Part shown: positions 43,629-52,490 of the stretch, in pieces
How the letters are laid out: every line of letters begins with the position of its first letter
Position numbering within the stretch: position 1 is the first letter of the stretch
Assembly: GCF_000018145.1 (NCBI RefSeq)
Contig: NC_009952.1
Location: 186,001 to 250,000 of the forward strand
Source: Dinoroseobacter shibae DFL 12 = DSM 16493
GTDB taxonomy: Bacteria; Pseudomonadota; Alphaproteobacteria; Rhodobacterales; Rhodobacteraceae
Reading direction: 5' to 3'
Length of the DNA: 64,000 nt
Translations under genes and position numbers: made by a program
Notes under the pieces: model-generated
Databases searched by the model: none
What the model saw: the letters and a program-made list of their open reading frames with translations, nothing else
Told to the model about the DNA's origin: nothing

Positions 43629-45512
43629 GTGGAGGCGCTGACGCTCACCTATCCGATGATGGTCGTGCTCGGACTGCTCGGCTTCACCGTGGCGCTGTTC
43701 GTGTCCGAAGTGGTGCGGATCGATTTCGCGGCGATCCTCGTCATGGTGCTCCTGGGCCTGCTCAGCCAGCTGCCGGGTCTGCACTCACTGGCGGATGTCA
43801 GTACGCTTTTCGATGGACTCGCCTCCAACGCGGTTGTGTCGATCATCGCCGTGATGATCATCGGCGCCGGCCTCGACAAGACCGGGCTGATGAGCAAGGT
43901 CGCCGCGCTCATCCTGAAACGCGGCGGCAGTTCCGAGGCCCGGGTGGTGCCCATCGTGTCGGGCACGGTGGGCGTGATCTCGTCCTTCATGCAGAATGTC
44001 GGCGCAGCTGCGCTGTTCCTGCCCGTGGTCAGCCGGATCTCCGTGCGCACGGGCCTGCCGCTCAGCCGGTTGCTGATGCCCATGGGCTTCTGCGCGATCC
44101 TTGGCGGGACGCTGACCATGGTGGGCTCCTCGCCCCTGATCCTGCTCAACGACCTGCTGCTGGCGGCCAATCCGAGCTTGCCGCCCGACGCCCGGATGGC
44201 GCCCTACGGCCTGTTTTCGGTCACCCCGGTCGGGATCGCGCTTGTCGCTACGGGCATCCTCTATTTCATGCTCTTCGGCCGCTGGGTCCTGCCCAGTGGC
44301 CAGAAGGGCGGCGACGCCACCTCCGGCCAGTCCACCAAGGACTACCTCAAGCAGATCTACGGGCTGAAAACCGACATCTTCGAGATCACCATCCCCGAAG
44401 GCCACAGGGTCGCGGGCCAGACCTATGACGACCTGACCAAGCGGTATCATGTCTACATCATCGGGAGCGCCTATCAGGGCAAGACCTGGTTTGCGCCCGT
44501 CATCCAGACCGAGATCACACCGCCCTGCCGCCTTGCCGTGCTGGGTCGCGCGCGTGAAGTGCGCCACATGGCCGAGGACATGGGCTTCACCCTCCATGAC
44601 CGGCTCGACGTCTTTGCCGAGGACTACGCCCCCACTAAGTCCGGGATCGCCGAGGTGGTGATCCCGCCGGGCTCGTCCCTGATCGGGAAATGCGCCCATG
44701 ACGTCGTGTTCCGCAAGACCTATGGCGCGAGCATGCTGGCCATCCACCGGGGCGAGGAAACCCTGAGCATCGTCGAGACCGAGGATCACACTCATACCCA
44801 GATCGGCGAAGTACCCTTCCGCGCGGGCGACACGCTCGTGATCCTCACCACCTGGGAGGCCTTGACCCGGCTCAGTCGAAACAGGGATTTCGTGGTCGTG
44901 ACCTCGGACTACCCGCAGGAAGAGCCGCGCCCCAAGAAGGTCGGCTGGGCGCTCTTGTTCTTCGCCATCGCGCTTGGGCTGATCCTGCTGACGGACCTGC
45001 GCCTGTCGCTCTGCCTGCTGACCGGGGCGGCGGGCATGATCCTGACCCGCGTGCTCGACATCGACGAGGCCTACAATGCCGTGAGCTGGTCGACCGTGTT
45101 CCTGCTCGCCAGCCTCATTCCCCTCGGCCAGGCGGTGCAATCCTCCGGCACCGCCGCCTGGATCGCGCAGCAGATCCTCATCCTGCTCGACGGCTGGCCG
45201 CTCTGGGCCTTGCAGGCGGGGCTCGCGGTGCTGTCCACGGTGTTCACGCTGATCATGTCCAACGTGGGCGCAACCGTGCTGCTGGTGCCGCTGGCGATCT
45301 CCATCGCCATGGCCGCGGGCGGCGATCCGGCGCTCTTTGCGCTGACCGTGGCGATCTCGACCTCGAATTCCTTCCTGATCCCCACCCACCAGGTCAACGC
45401 GCTGATCATGGGCCCGGCGGGCTACAAGGTCACCGATTTCATCAAGAGCGGCGGAATCATGACGCTCCTTTTCCTCGTGGTCTCACTGAGCGTCATGAAC
45501 CTCGTCTTCTGA
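43629..45512 (+). CDS. SLC13-type transporter with two RCK_C (TrkA-C) domains
   Basis: 627 residues from GTG 43629. Five or so N-terminal spans with GLASNAVVSIIAVMIIGAGL and the SSFMQNVGAAALFLPV hairpin, a soluble middle (about 215-430) made of two TrkA-C/RCK_C domains (EITIPEGHRVAGQTYDDLTK; EVVIPPGSSLIGKCAHDVVF), and a C-terminal membrane half with the repeat motif TLIMSNVGATVLLVPLAI and ISTSNSFLIPTHQVNALIMG. This is the SLC13/ArsB-like layout of anion-sodium symporters (sulfate, dicarboxylate and similar). The substrate cannot be read. It lies between the two Hint paralogues, on the same strand. Confidence 0.87.
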   Translation: MEALTLTYPMMVVLGLLGFTVALFVSEVVRIDFAAILVMVLLGLLSQLPGLHSLADVSTLFDGLASNAVVSIIAVMIIGAGLDKTGLMSKVAALILKRGGSSEARVVPIVSGTVGVISSFMQNVGAAALFLPVVSRISVRTGLPLSRLLMPMGFCAILGGTLTMVGSSPLILLNDLLLAANPSLPPDARMAPYGLFSVTPVGIALVATGILYFMLFGRWVLPSGQKGGDATSGQSTKDYLKQIYGLKTDIFEITIPEGHRVAGQTYDDLTKRYHVYIIGSAYQGKTWFAPVIQTEITPPCRLAVLGRAREVRHMAEDMGFTLHDRLDVFAEDYAPTKSGIAEVVIPPGSSLIGKCAHDVVFRKTYGASMLAIHRGEETLSIVETEDHTHTQIGEVPFRAGDTLVILTTWEALTRLSRNRDFVVVTSDYPQEEPRPKKVGWALLFFAIALGLILLTDLRLSLCLLTGAAGMILTRVLDIDEAYNAVSWSTVFLLASLIPLGQAVQSSGTAAWIAQQILILLDGWPLWALQAGLAVLSTVFTLIMSNVGATVLLVPLAISIAMAAGGDPALFALTVAISTSNSFLIPTHQVNALIMGPAGYKVTDFIKSGGIMTLLFLVVSLSVMNLVF

Positions 45513-45584
45513 GCGGATGTTCGCGCTTTGTTAGGGGCTTTGGCCTATGCCCGTGCGCGATACCGTCAAGGCGAGGCCGCGCAC

Positions 45585-46649
45585 ATGGCCCGCATCAGCG
45601 AGATGCACTATTCCGACGTCTATTCGAACGCGTCCGGCGTGTCGGAGTTTCTCGAGCTCGCGCTCGACCCGTCCGAGGATCCCGCCGATTTCACCGCGAG
45701 CTTTTACAATCACGACGGCACCGCCCTGATCGAAATTCCTCTCGACCATCCGGATGTCCGCGTCAGCTTCGATGCCGACAGCGGCGAGAACGTCTATGTC
45801 ATCTCTCAAGACGATTTCGTGATCCGGTTGACCGATCCCGATGGCGGCGGGACGCTCAACGCCGAGGCGGCGGCCCTGACCGATCACACCTCCGGCACGG
45901 TCCACAGCTTCTTCGACATCGGCGGGGAGACCCAGAACATCACCGCTCTGGACGGTGCGGCCCAGGGGGCGGTCTCGGTCAATGTCTGGCCCCCCACCGG
46001 CGCGGGCATGGCCACCTATTCGATCCAGTGGAACCAGCCCGACCCGACCACGCCGGTGTTCGAGCCGGTCGATCCCGGCGACACGGGCATGTGCTTCACC
46101 CCCGGCACCCGGATCGACACGCCCGATGGCCCGCGTCCGGTCGAACATTTGCGCCCCGGCGACCTTGTGCTGACCCGCGACGCGGGGGCGCAGCCACTGG
46201 TCTGGACCGGCGCGCGCCGGGTGCCCGCGGCGGGTGTGCTGGCCCCCGTGGCGATCCCGGTGGGCGTCCACGGGGCGACCGCGCCGCTGCTGGTCTCGCC
46301 CCAGCACCGGATCCTCGTGACCGGCTGGCAGGCCGAGTTGCTGACCGGCGCGGCGGAGGTGCTCGTGGCCGCCCTGCATCTGGTCGATGGCGACCGCGTG
46401 GTGCGGCGCCCGGGCGGCATGGTGACCTATGTTCACATCCTCTTTGACCGGCACCAGATCGTGCGCGCCAACGGCGCCTGGTCCGAGAGCTTTCATCCGG
46501 GCGCGCAGGGCCTCGATACCATGGCGCAGGCCTCCCGGGACGAGCTTCTGGCACTCTTTCCCGAGCTTGCCGCCGATCCCGCCGCATATGGTCCCAGCGC
46601 CCGGCCAACCCTGCGGGCCCATGAGGCGCGGCTGCTGTGCAAGCTCTGA
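45585..46649 (+). CDS. Hint-domain protein with lamin-tail-like N-terminal domain, paralogue 2
   Basis: 354 residues from ATG 45585. Aligned without gaps to the first copy over most of its length: [20 protein letters not shown] at 19-38, Cys170 in [48 protein letters not shown] and [11 protein letters not shown]. The N-terminal domains differ clearly, while the Hint halves are nearly the same, pointing to stronger constraint or gene conversion in the Hint half. It ends 59 bp before pheS and begins 72 bp after the SLC13 gene. As for copy 1, no signal peptide is seen. Confidence 0.82.
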
Positions 46650-46708
46650 ACGGTTGCATCTTGCGCCCCGGCTCGCTACGCCCTCCGCGACGATGTGCGA
46701 GGCGTGAC

Positions 46709-47782
46709 ATGGACGATCTGAAGTCGAAATACCTGGCGGCGATTGCCGAGGCCGCGGACGAGAGCGCGCTGGAAACCCTGCGCGTGGCCGCCGTGGGCAA
46801 GAAGGGCGAGATCAGCCTCAAGATGCGTGAGCTGGGCAAGATGACCCCGGAAGAGCGCAAGACCGCCGGCCCCGCGCTCAACGCCCTGAAGGACGAGATC
46901 AACTCCGCCCTGGCCGCCAAGAAGGCCGCGCTCGCCGATGCCGCGCTGGACGAGCGGCTGCGGTCCGAATGGCTCGACGTGACCCTGCCCGGACGGCAGC
47001 GGCCCGCGGGCACATTGCACCCGATCAGCCAGGTCTCCGAAGAGGTCGCCGCGATCTTCGCCGACATGGGATTTGCCGTGGCCGAGGGGCCGCGCGTGGA
47101 GAGCGACTGGTACAATTTCGACGCGCTCAACATCCCGGGCCATCACCCCGCACGGGCCGAGATGGACACGTTCTACATGAAGCGCGCGGAGGGAGACGAC
47201 CGCCCGCCCCATGTGCTGCGTACCCATACCTCGCCGGTGCAGATCCGCGCGATGCAGGAGCATGGCGCACCGATCCGCGTGATCTGCCCGGGCGGTGTCT
47301 ATCGCTGCGATTACGATCAGACCCATACCCCGATGTTCCACCAGGTCGAAGGGCTGGCGATCGACCGCGACATCTCCATGGCCAACCTGAAATGGGTGCT
47401 GGAGGAGTTCGTGCGCAGCTATTTCGAGGTGGACGATGTGGAACTGCGCTTCCGCGCCTCGCATTTCCCCTTCACCGAACCCTCGGCAGAGGTCGACATC
47501 CGGTGTTCGTGGGAGGGCGGTCAGCTCAAGGTGGGCGAGGGCGACGACTGGCTCGAAATCCTCGGATCCGGCATGGTGCACCCCAAGGTGCTGGAGGCCG
47601 GCGGCATCGACCCGACCCAATGGCAGGGCTTCGCCTTCGGGATGGGCATCGACCGGATCGCCATGCTGAAATACGGCATCCCAGACCTGCGCGCCTTCTT
47701 CGACAGCGACCTGCGCTGGCTGCGCAACTACGGCTTCTCGGCGCTGGACGTGCCAACGGTGCATGCGGGGTTGAGTAGGTAG
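46709..47782 (+). CDS. pheS: Phenylalanine-tRNA ligase alpha subunit
   Basis: 357 residues from ATG 46709 ([15 protein letters not shown]). N-terminal coiled coil, then class II aminoacyl-tRNA synthetase motifs: [20 protein letters not shown] near 127, [12 protein letters not shown] near 173, [17 protein letters not shown] near 204, [12 protein letters not shown] near 253 and [20 protein letters not shown] near 310. Works as an alpha2beta2 enzyme with PheT, which is encoded about 0.8 kb downstream. Confidence 0.97.
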
Positions 47783-47805
47783 ACTTCCGCACGGGCCGCA
47801 GGCCC

Positions 47806-47871
47806 GGGCAGCGCCCGACCGCCCCCCCGGGCGGGCGCTTTCAGCGCGACACCCGCGGTCGGTCGCTGCCC
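47806..47871. repeat. REP-like long hairpin between pheS and pheT
   Basis: GGGCAGCGCCCGACCGC (47806-47822) and GCGGTCGGTCGCTGCCC (47855-47871) pair over 17 bp with one mismatch; the loop holds smaller GC-rich hairpins (GCGC-TTTCA-GCGC type). It stands in the 218-bp gap between pheS and the next small gene. Confidence 0.7.
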
Positions 47872-48000
47872 TCCGCGCCCGGTGACCGACTGTGGAAACG
47901 CGGCCTCGCGATCCAGTCTGGCAATCCGGTAGGGCGCTGTCCGGGCTGCCAGCCCGTGCAAGGCGGTTTTCCCGCCTCGCCGGTGCCCTATCTCTCCCCC

Positions 48001-48210
48001 ATGAAAATCCGCATCGCCCTTGCTGCCCTTCTGACCCTGATCGTGGTGGCCCATATCGGCCTGTGGATGTCGGACCGGATGCCGACCGAGATGAAGCTGC
48101 GATTCACGATCATCAACGTGCTGGGCTGGTCGGTCGTCCTGCTGCCGGCCTATGGCGTCTCGCGCTGGCTCGCCGCGCGGGAGGCAGAGCGCGATCCGTC
48201 CGACCGCTAG
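48001..48210 (+). CDS. Small membrane protein between pheS and pheT
   Basis: 69 residues from ATG 48001. Two membrane segments (IRIALAALLTLIVVAHIGLW and FTIINVLGWSVVLLPAYGVS) with a charged turn RMPTEMKLR and a basic/acidic tail. No family recognised. Its 3' end overlaps the convergent 55-aa minus-strand frame by 4 bp. Confidence 0.6.
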   Translation: MKIRIALAALLTLIVVAHIGLWMSDRMPTEMKLRFTIINVLGWSVVLLPAYGVSRWLAAREAERDPSDR

Positions 48211-48374
48211 TCCCCGACCTGCGCGGCCCCGGGTGCCGCCTCCAGCGATAATTGCGGCCCCTCGTTTCGCGTGACCGCGACCAATGTCAGCAGCGCTACG
48301 ACCCCAAAGGCGGCCGCCATGAGTACCGTCTCTGCCATCACTGTTCCGTCTCGTCGCATCAGAAGTGTCTTCAT
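48207..48374 (-). CDS. Small pilin-like protein, 55 aa (short ORF)
   Basis: ATG at 48372-48374, stop at 48207-48209. It reads MKTLLMRRDGTVMAETVLMA then AAFGVVALLTLVAVTRNEGP and on to QVGD. The short basic leader, a Glu and an immediately following hydrophobic helix resemble Flp/type IV pilin-like small proteins, but I cannot prove it. GGCAGG stands upstream of the ATG. A perfect CtrA-type box lies 34-49 bp before the start. Too short for ordinary ORF calling. Confidence 0.5.
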   Translation of the reverse strand: MKTLLMRRDGTVMAETVLMAAAFGVVALLTLVAVTRNEGPQLSLEAAPGAAQVGD

Positions 48375-48407
48375 CTTGCCTGCCTCGTCGTCCCGGCCCG
48401 GGGCCGG

Positions 48408-48423
48408 TTAATATTTCGTTAAC
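48408..48423. promoter_or_regulatory. CtrA-type binding site (TTAA-N7-TTAAC)
   Basis: TTAATATTTCGTTAAC reads as an exact TTAA-N7-TTAAC on the plus strand; with the preceding GG the minus strand also gives TTAA-CGAAATA-TTAAC. It lies upstream of the minus-strand 55-aa frame and 148 bp before pheT. Confidence 0.6.
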
Positions 48424-48570
48424 CTGACCCGGAGCTACCCCCGTCCCATGGCGGAAATGTGGCATGACCGGGGCCGGGCGGTGGTCCGGCAAAATCTCCC
48501 GCCGCTCTTCCCCGTCCCGCGCCCTTCGGATAAGAGCAGGCCAAGCACGCAAAACCGCAGGACCGGCCCG

Positions 48571-50967
48571 ATGAAATTCACGCTCTCCTGGCTCAAGGAC
48601 CACCTTGAGACCGACGCCACCCTGGACGAGATTCTCTACGCCCTGACCGATCTCGGGCTCGAGGTCGAAGGGGTCGAGAACCCCGCCGCCAAGCTGTCGG
48701 ATTTCGTGGTGGGCAAGGTGCTGCGGGCCGAAAAACACCCCGAGGCCGACCGGCTCAAGGTCTGCCAGGTCGAATACGGCGACGGCCCCGTGCAGATCAT
48801 CTGCGGCGCACCCAACGCGCGGGAAGGCATCACCGTGGTCGTGGCCCGGCCCGGCGTTTACGTGCCCGGCATCGACACCACCATCGGCGTGGGCAAGATC
48901 CGCGGCATCGAGAGCCACGGCATGATGGCCTCCGAGCGCGAACTGGAGATGTCCGACGAGCATACGGGCATCATCGAACTGCCCGAGGGCGAGATCGGCC
49001 AGAGCTTCCCGGACTGGCTCGCCGTCTACGATCCTGCCCGCGTCGATCCGGTGATCGAGATCGCCATCACCCCGAACCGCCCCGACGCGCTGGGCGTGCG
49101 CGGCATTGCCCGAGATCTGGCCGCCCGCGGCCTCGGCACGATGAAGGCCCGCGACGTCGCCCCGGTGCCCGGCGCCTTCCCTTGTCCGATCACCGTCACC
49201 ATCGACGACGACACAAGGGACGCGGCCCCCGTCTTCTACGGCCGCCTGATCCGCGGCGTCAAAAACGGCCCCTCGCCGGACTGGCTGCAAACCGCCCTGC
49301 GCGCCATCGGCCTGCGCCCAATCTCGACCCTGGTCGATATCACCAACTTCTTCACCTATGACCGCAACCGGCCCCTTCACGTCTTCGATGCCGACAAGGT
49401 CGCAGGTTGCCTGCGGGTCCATGCGGCCAAGGGCGGCGAGACTTTCACCGGGTTGGACGAGAAGGAATACGTGCTCGCGCCCGGCATGACGGCGATCTCC
49501 GACGACAACGGCGTCGAAAGCCTCGCGGGCATCATGGGCGGCCTGCACTCCGGCTGCACCGAGGAAACCGTCAATGTCTTTGTCGAGGCGGCCTATTTCG
49601 ACCCGGTGCGCACCGCCTATACCGGCCGCGCGCTCAAGATCAATTCCGACGCGCGCTACCGGTTCGAGCGCGGGATCGACCCGGCCTGGACGCCCGAGGG
49701 GATGGAACACGCCACCCGCATGATCCTTGACCTGTGCGGCGGCGAGGCCTCCGACGTGGTGGTCGCGGGTGCGCTGCCGGATGTTGCCCGCGCCTACAAG
49801 CTCGATACCGACCGGGTCCAGAGCCTCGTGGGCATGGACATCGCCCCCGAGACCCAGCGCGCCACGCTGGAGGCGCTGGGCTTCACCCTGGAGGGCGACA
49901 TGGCCCATGTGCCGAGCTGGCGCCCGGATGTGATGGGCGAGGCCGATCTCGTCGAAGAGGTCGCCCGCATCGCGTCACTCACCAAGCTCCAGGGTCGCCC
50001 CCTGCCGCGCGCGTCCACCGGCGTGCCGAAGCCAGTCGTGACCCAAGGCCAGCGGCGGCAAGCCCTGGCGCGGCGCACTGCGGCGGCGCTCGGGTACAAC
50101 GAGTGCGTGACCTATTCCTTCATCGACCAGCCCACCGCGGCGCTCTTCGGCGGCGGCACCGAAGCCACCGAGCTGGAAAATCCGATCTCCTCCGAGATGA
50201 GCCATATGCGCCCCGCTCTGCTGCCCGGTCTGATGCAGGCCGCTTCCCGCAACCAGGCGCGCGGCATCATGGACCTGGCGCTCTTCGAGGTCGGCCCGGC
50301 CTTCCATGGCGGCGAGCCGGGCGAGCAGCATACGCTGATCTCCGGCCTGCTGGTCGGGCGCACCGGGCCCAAGGACGTGCGCGGCGAAAGCCGCCCCGTA
50401 GACGTGTTCGACGTCAAGGCCGATGCCGAGGCGATCCTCGCGGCCATCGGTGCCCCCGCCAAGGTGCAGATCCTGCGCGGCGCCCAAGGCTGGTGGCACC
50501 CCGGTCGGCACGGCAAGATCTGCCTTGGCCCCAAGAAGGTGCTCGGCGTATTTGGCGAGTTGCACCCGCGCGTGGTGGCGGCCATGGATCTCAAGGGACC
50601 GGTGATGGGCTTTACCCTCTGGCCCGACGAGGTGCCGATGCCGCGCAAGACCTCTGCCACCCGGCCCGCGCTGGAGGCCCGCGACCTGCAGGCAGTCGAA
50701 CGCGATTTTGCCTTCGTGGTGGACGCGCAGGTGGAGGCGCTGGCGCTTACCAACGCCGCCGCCGGGGCCGACAAGACGCTGATCGAAGAGGTCCGCGTGT
50801 TCGACGAGTTCATCGGCGGCGCCTTGGGCGAGGGCAAGAAATCGCTGGCCATCACCGTGCGGCTGCAACCGACGGACGCCACCCTGACCGAGAAAGAGAT
50901 CGAAGCGGTGGCTGCCCGGATCGTGGCCAAGGTCGAAAAGGCCACGGGCGGCGTGCTGCGCGGCTGA
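48571..50967 (+). CDS. pheT: Phenylalanine-tRNA ligase beta subunit
   Basis: 798 residues from ATG 48571 (MKFTLSWLKDHLETDATLDE). Domains: tRNA-binding/EMAP domain (about 40-150; GKVLRAEKHPEADRLKVCQV), B3/B4 editing domain (about 210-385; DITNFFTYDRNRPLHVFDAD), B5 (about 400-475), the inactive class II catalytic-like core (ALFEVGPAFHGGE), and the C-terminal ferredoxin-fold anticodon-binding domain (about 705-797; RDFAFVVDAQVEA). Complete in length. Followed by a pair of 24-bp palindromes. Confidence 0.97.
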   Translation: MKFTLSWLKDHLETDATLDEILYALTDLGLEVEGVENPAAKLSDFVVGKVLRAEKHPEADRLKVCQVEYGDGPVQIICGAPNAREGITVVVARPGVYVPGIDTTIGVGKIRGIESHGMMASERELEMSDEHTGIIELPEGEIGQSFPDWLAVYDPARVDPVIEIAITPNRPDALGVRGIARDLAARGLGTMKARDVAPVPGAFPCPITVTIDDDTRDAAPVFYGRLIRGVKNGPSPDWLQTALRAIGLRPISTLVDITNFFTYDRNRPLHVFDADKVAGCLRVHAAKGGETFTGLDEKEYVLAPGMTAISDDNGVESLAGIMGGLHSGCTEETVNVFVEAAYFDPVRTAYTGRALKINSDARYRFERGIDPAWTPEGMEHATRMILDLCGGEASDVVVAGALPDVARAYKLDTDRVQSLVGMDIAPETQRATLEALGFTLEGDMAHVPSWRPDVMGEADLVEEVARIASLTKLQGRPLPRASTGVPKPVVTQGQRRQALARRTAAALGYNECVTYSFIDQPTAALFGGGTEATELENPISSEMSHMRPALLPGLMQAASRNQARGIMDLALFEVGPAFHGGEPGEQHTLISGLLVGRTGPKDVRGESRPVDVFDVKADAEAILAAIGAPAKVQILRGAQGWWHPGRHGKICLGPKKVLGVFGELHPRVVAAMDLKGPVMGFTLWPDEVPMPRKTSATRPALEARDLQAVERDFAFVVDAQVEALALTNAAAGADKTLIEEVRVFDEFIGGALGEGKKSLAITVRLQPTDATLTEKEIEAVAARIVAKVEKATGGVLRG

Positions 50968-50978
50968 GCCCGCGCCAA

Positions 50979-51002
50979 CCAAGCGGTTTCGAAACCGCTT
51001 GG
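50979..51002. repeat. 24-bp perfect palindrome, pair A, copy 1
   Basis: CCAAGCGGTTTC followed by its exact reverse complement, 11 bp after the pheT stop codon. The second copy starts 122 bp further on. Confidence 0.9.
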
Positions 51003-51100
51003 CCCCCGGGCCCGACCCGAATGTCCAGGGCCGGGCTATGCGCCTCGTCCGACCCGGCTGCGCGCGGTGTCCCTTGCGCAAAAGTCCGGTCCAGAGCACC

Positions 51101-51124
51101 CCAAGCGGTTTCGAAACCGCTTGG
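51101..51124. repeat. 24-bp perfect palindrome, pair A, copy 2
   Basis: Same 24 bases as 50979-51002. The 98 bp between the two is GC-rich with no gene. The next gene (YtoQ family) begins 129 bp later. Confidence 0.9.
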
Positions 51125-51253
51125 TCGCTTGCGGCTGACCTCTCACGCAAACCCCAACGCCGACCCGGAGCGGTTGCCAGGCGCGCCGAGGGGGATACCT
51201 AACACCCCGCGCAGGGGCTATGATGCCCGCGACACCGAAAAAGGAGGGGACCC

Positions 51254-51724
51254 ATGGGCCTGAACATCTATCTGTCCGGCGAAATTCACACCGATTGGCG
51301 CGAGCAGATCGTCGAAGGGGCCGCGGGGCTGGACGTCACGTTCAATGCGCCGGTCACCGATCACGCGGCCAGCGACGATTGCGGCGTGGCGATCCTCGGG
51401 GCCGAGCCGAACAAGTACTGGCACGACCACAAGGGCGCCATGGTCAACGCCATCCGCATCCGCAAGGGAATCGCCGACGCGGATGTGGTCGTCGTCCGCT
51501 TCGGCGAGAAGTACAAGCAATGGAACGCGGCCTTCGACGCGGGCTATGCCGCCGCGCTGGGCAAGTCGATCATCGTGCTCAATCCGCCGGAGCATCAGCA
51601 CGCCCTCAAGGAGGTGCACGCCGCCGCCCTTGCCGTGGCCGAAACCCCGGCTCAGGTTGTCGAGGTGTTGCGCTACGTGCTGACGGGCGCGCTGCCCGCC
51701 GGGCAGTCTGCCGCCGCCGAGTAA
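51254..51724 (+). CDS. YtoQ family protein
   Basis: 156 residues from ATG 51254, with AAGGAGG upstream. The start LNIYLSGEIHTDWREQIVEG and the segments NAPVTDHAASDDCGVAILGA, EPNKYWHDHKGAMVNAIRIR and VVVVRFGEKYKQWNAAFDAG are characteristic of YtoQ, a nucleoside 2-deoxyribosyltransferase-like fold with unknown function. Single-gene unit on the plus strand; convergent with the NadX-like gene at 51729 (4 bp between stops). Confidence 0.87.
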   Translation: MGLNIYLSGEIHTDWREQIVEGAAGLDVTFNAPVTDHAASDDCGVAILGAEPNKYWHDHKGAMVNAIRIRKGIADADVVVVRFGEKYKQWNAAFDAGYAAALGKSIIVLNPPEHQHALKEVHAAALAVAETPAQVVEVLRYVLTGALPAGQSAAAE

Positions 51725-51728
51725 CCGC

Positions 51729-52490
51729 TCAGACCACCCACGCGGCGTCCCGGTTCCGGATCGCCCGCAACAGGCTCATTGCCGTGGTGGCCGAGGTGCC
51801 GGGCGTGTCCGAAGGGCGCGCCCGCACAGAAAACGTCATCTCCGCCGTGTCCGAGATCACGTCGTAGGCATGACCATTGCCTGCCGCGTCCGGGTCGGCC
51901 ACCAACCGCGCCTCGGTCCTGTCGAACCCCGCCCCGGCCAATGCCAGCGTCGCGGCCACATTCGCGTTGTTGGGAAATCTCAGCGCCGCCTGTCGCGCCG
52001 TGCCTTCGAACAGCGTCACCGGCCCGTCCAGGGCCGACAGGTCCCGCCCGTCCGCCGCCGGGCTGCCCGCCCAGGCCGCGGGCGGCTTGACACCCGTGTA
52101 GCGAACCGCGCGCAGGCTGTCCTTCGGCAGGGCCGCCAACAGGTCCAGCCCGCCAATCGCCCCCGCCGGAATTGTCAGCTGCGCGCCATGGGCAGGCGCG
52201 GCGCGGAAGGCGGCCTCGGTCTCCGGATCCGCCAGCACGCCGACCGACGCCATCAGCACATCGATCCCCGCGGCCAGTAGGCCGGGCAGGTACGCGCGCG
52301 CCGCCCCGTGCCCCGCGGCCTCCACCACCAGGTCCGGCGCGAAGACGCGCAGCGCCGAGAGGTCCGATACCGCCATCACCCCGGGCGCCTCGGCCCCGCT
52401 GCGGGTCAGGGCGACCATCTCCGCCTGCCCGGCCATTCCCGCCGCCACCGCGCGGTTGATCGCGCCCAGTCCGATCAGGGCCAGCCTCAT
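51729..52490 (-). CDS. nadX: Aspartate dehydrogenase (NadX family)
   Basis: 253 residues from the ATG at 52488-52490 ([20 protein letters not shown]). Rossmann motif GLGAIN near 7-12, VVEAAGHGAARAYLPGLLAA near 55, SVGVLADPE near 83, TIPAGAIGGLDLLAAL near 105 and the catalytic-region FPNNANVAATLALAGAG near 175. Aspartate dehydrogenase makes iminoaspartate (NAD synthesis) or the reverse; NadX is an alternative to NadB. No other nad genes are near, so an aspartate-catabolic role is also possible. The start overlaps the GST stop by 4 bp. Confidence 0.88.
   Translation of the reverse strand: MRLALIGLGAINRAVAAGMAGQAEMVALTRSGAEAPGVMAVSDLSALRVFAPDLVVEAAGHGAARAYLPGLLAAGIDVLMASVGVLADPETEAAFRAAPAHGAQLTIPAGAIGGLDLLAALPKDSLRAVRYTGVKPPAAWAGSPAADGRDLSALDGPVTLFEGTARQAALRFPNNANVAATLALAGAGFDRTEARLVADPDAAGNGHAYDVISDTAEMTFSVRARPSDTPGTSATTAMSLLRAIRNRDAAWVV

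Noticed and set aside
47783-48000. CRISPR array
   Set aside because: The repeats here are one inverted repeat with internal hairpins, not regularly spaced direct repeats; no cas genes are present anywhere in the window.
47728-49908. 726-aa minus-strand frame opposite pheT
   Set aside because: Shadow of pheT; no domain and low-complexity composition.
50999-51202. Short frames containing words such as SGFETAW, AVSKPLG and KRFRNRL
   Set aside because: These words are translations of the 24-bp palindrome in different frames; they look like a conserved peptide family but are repeat artefacts.
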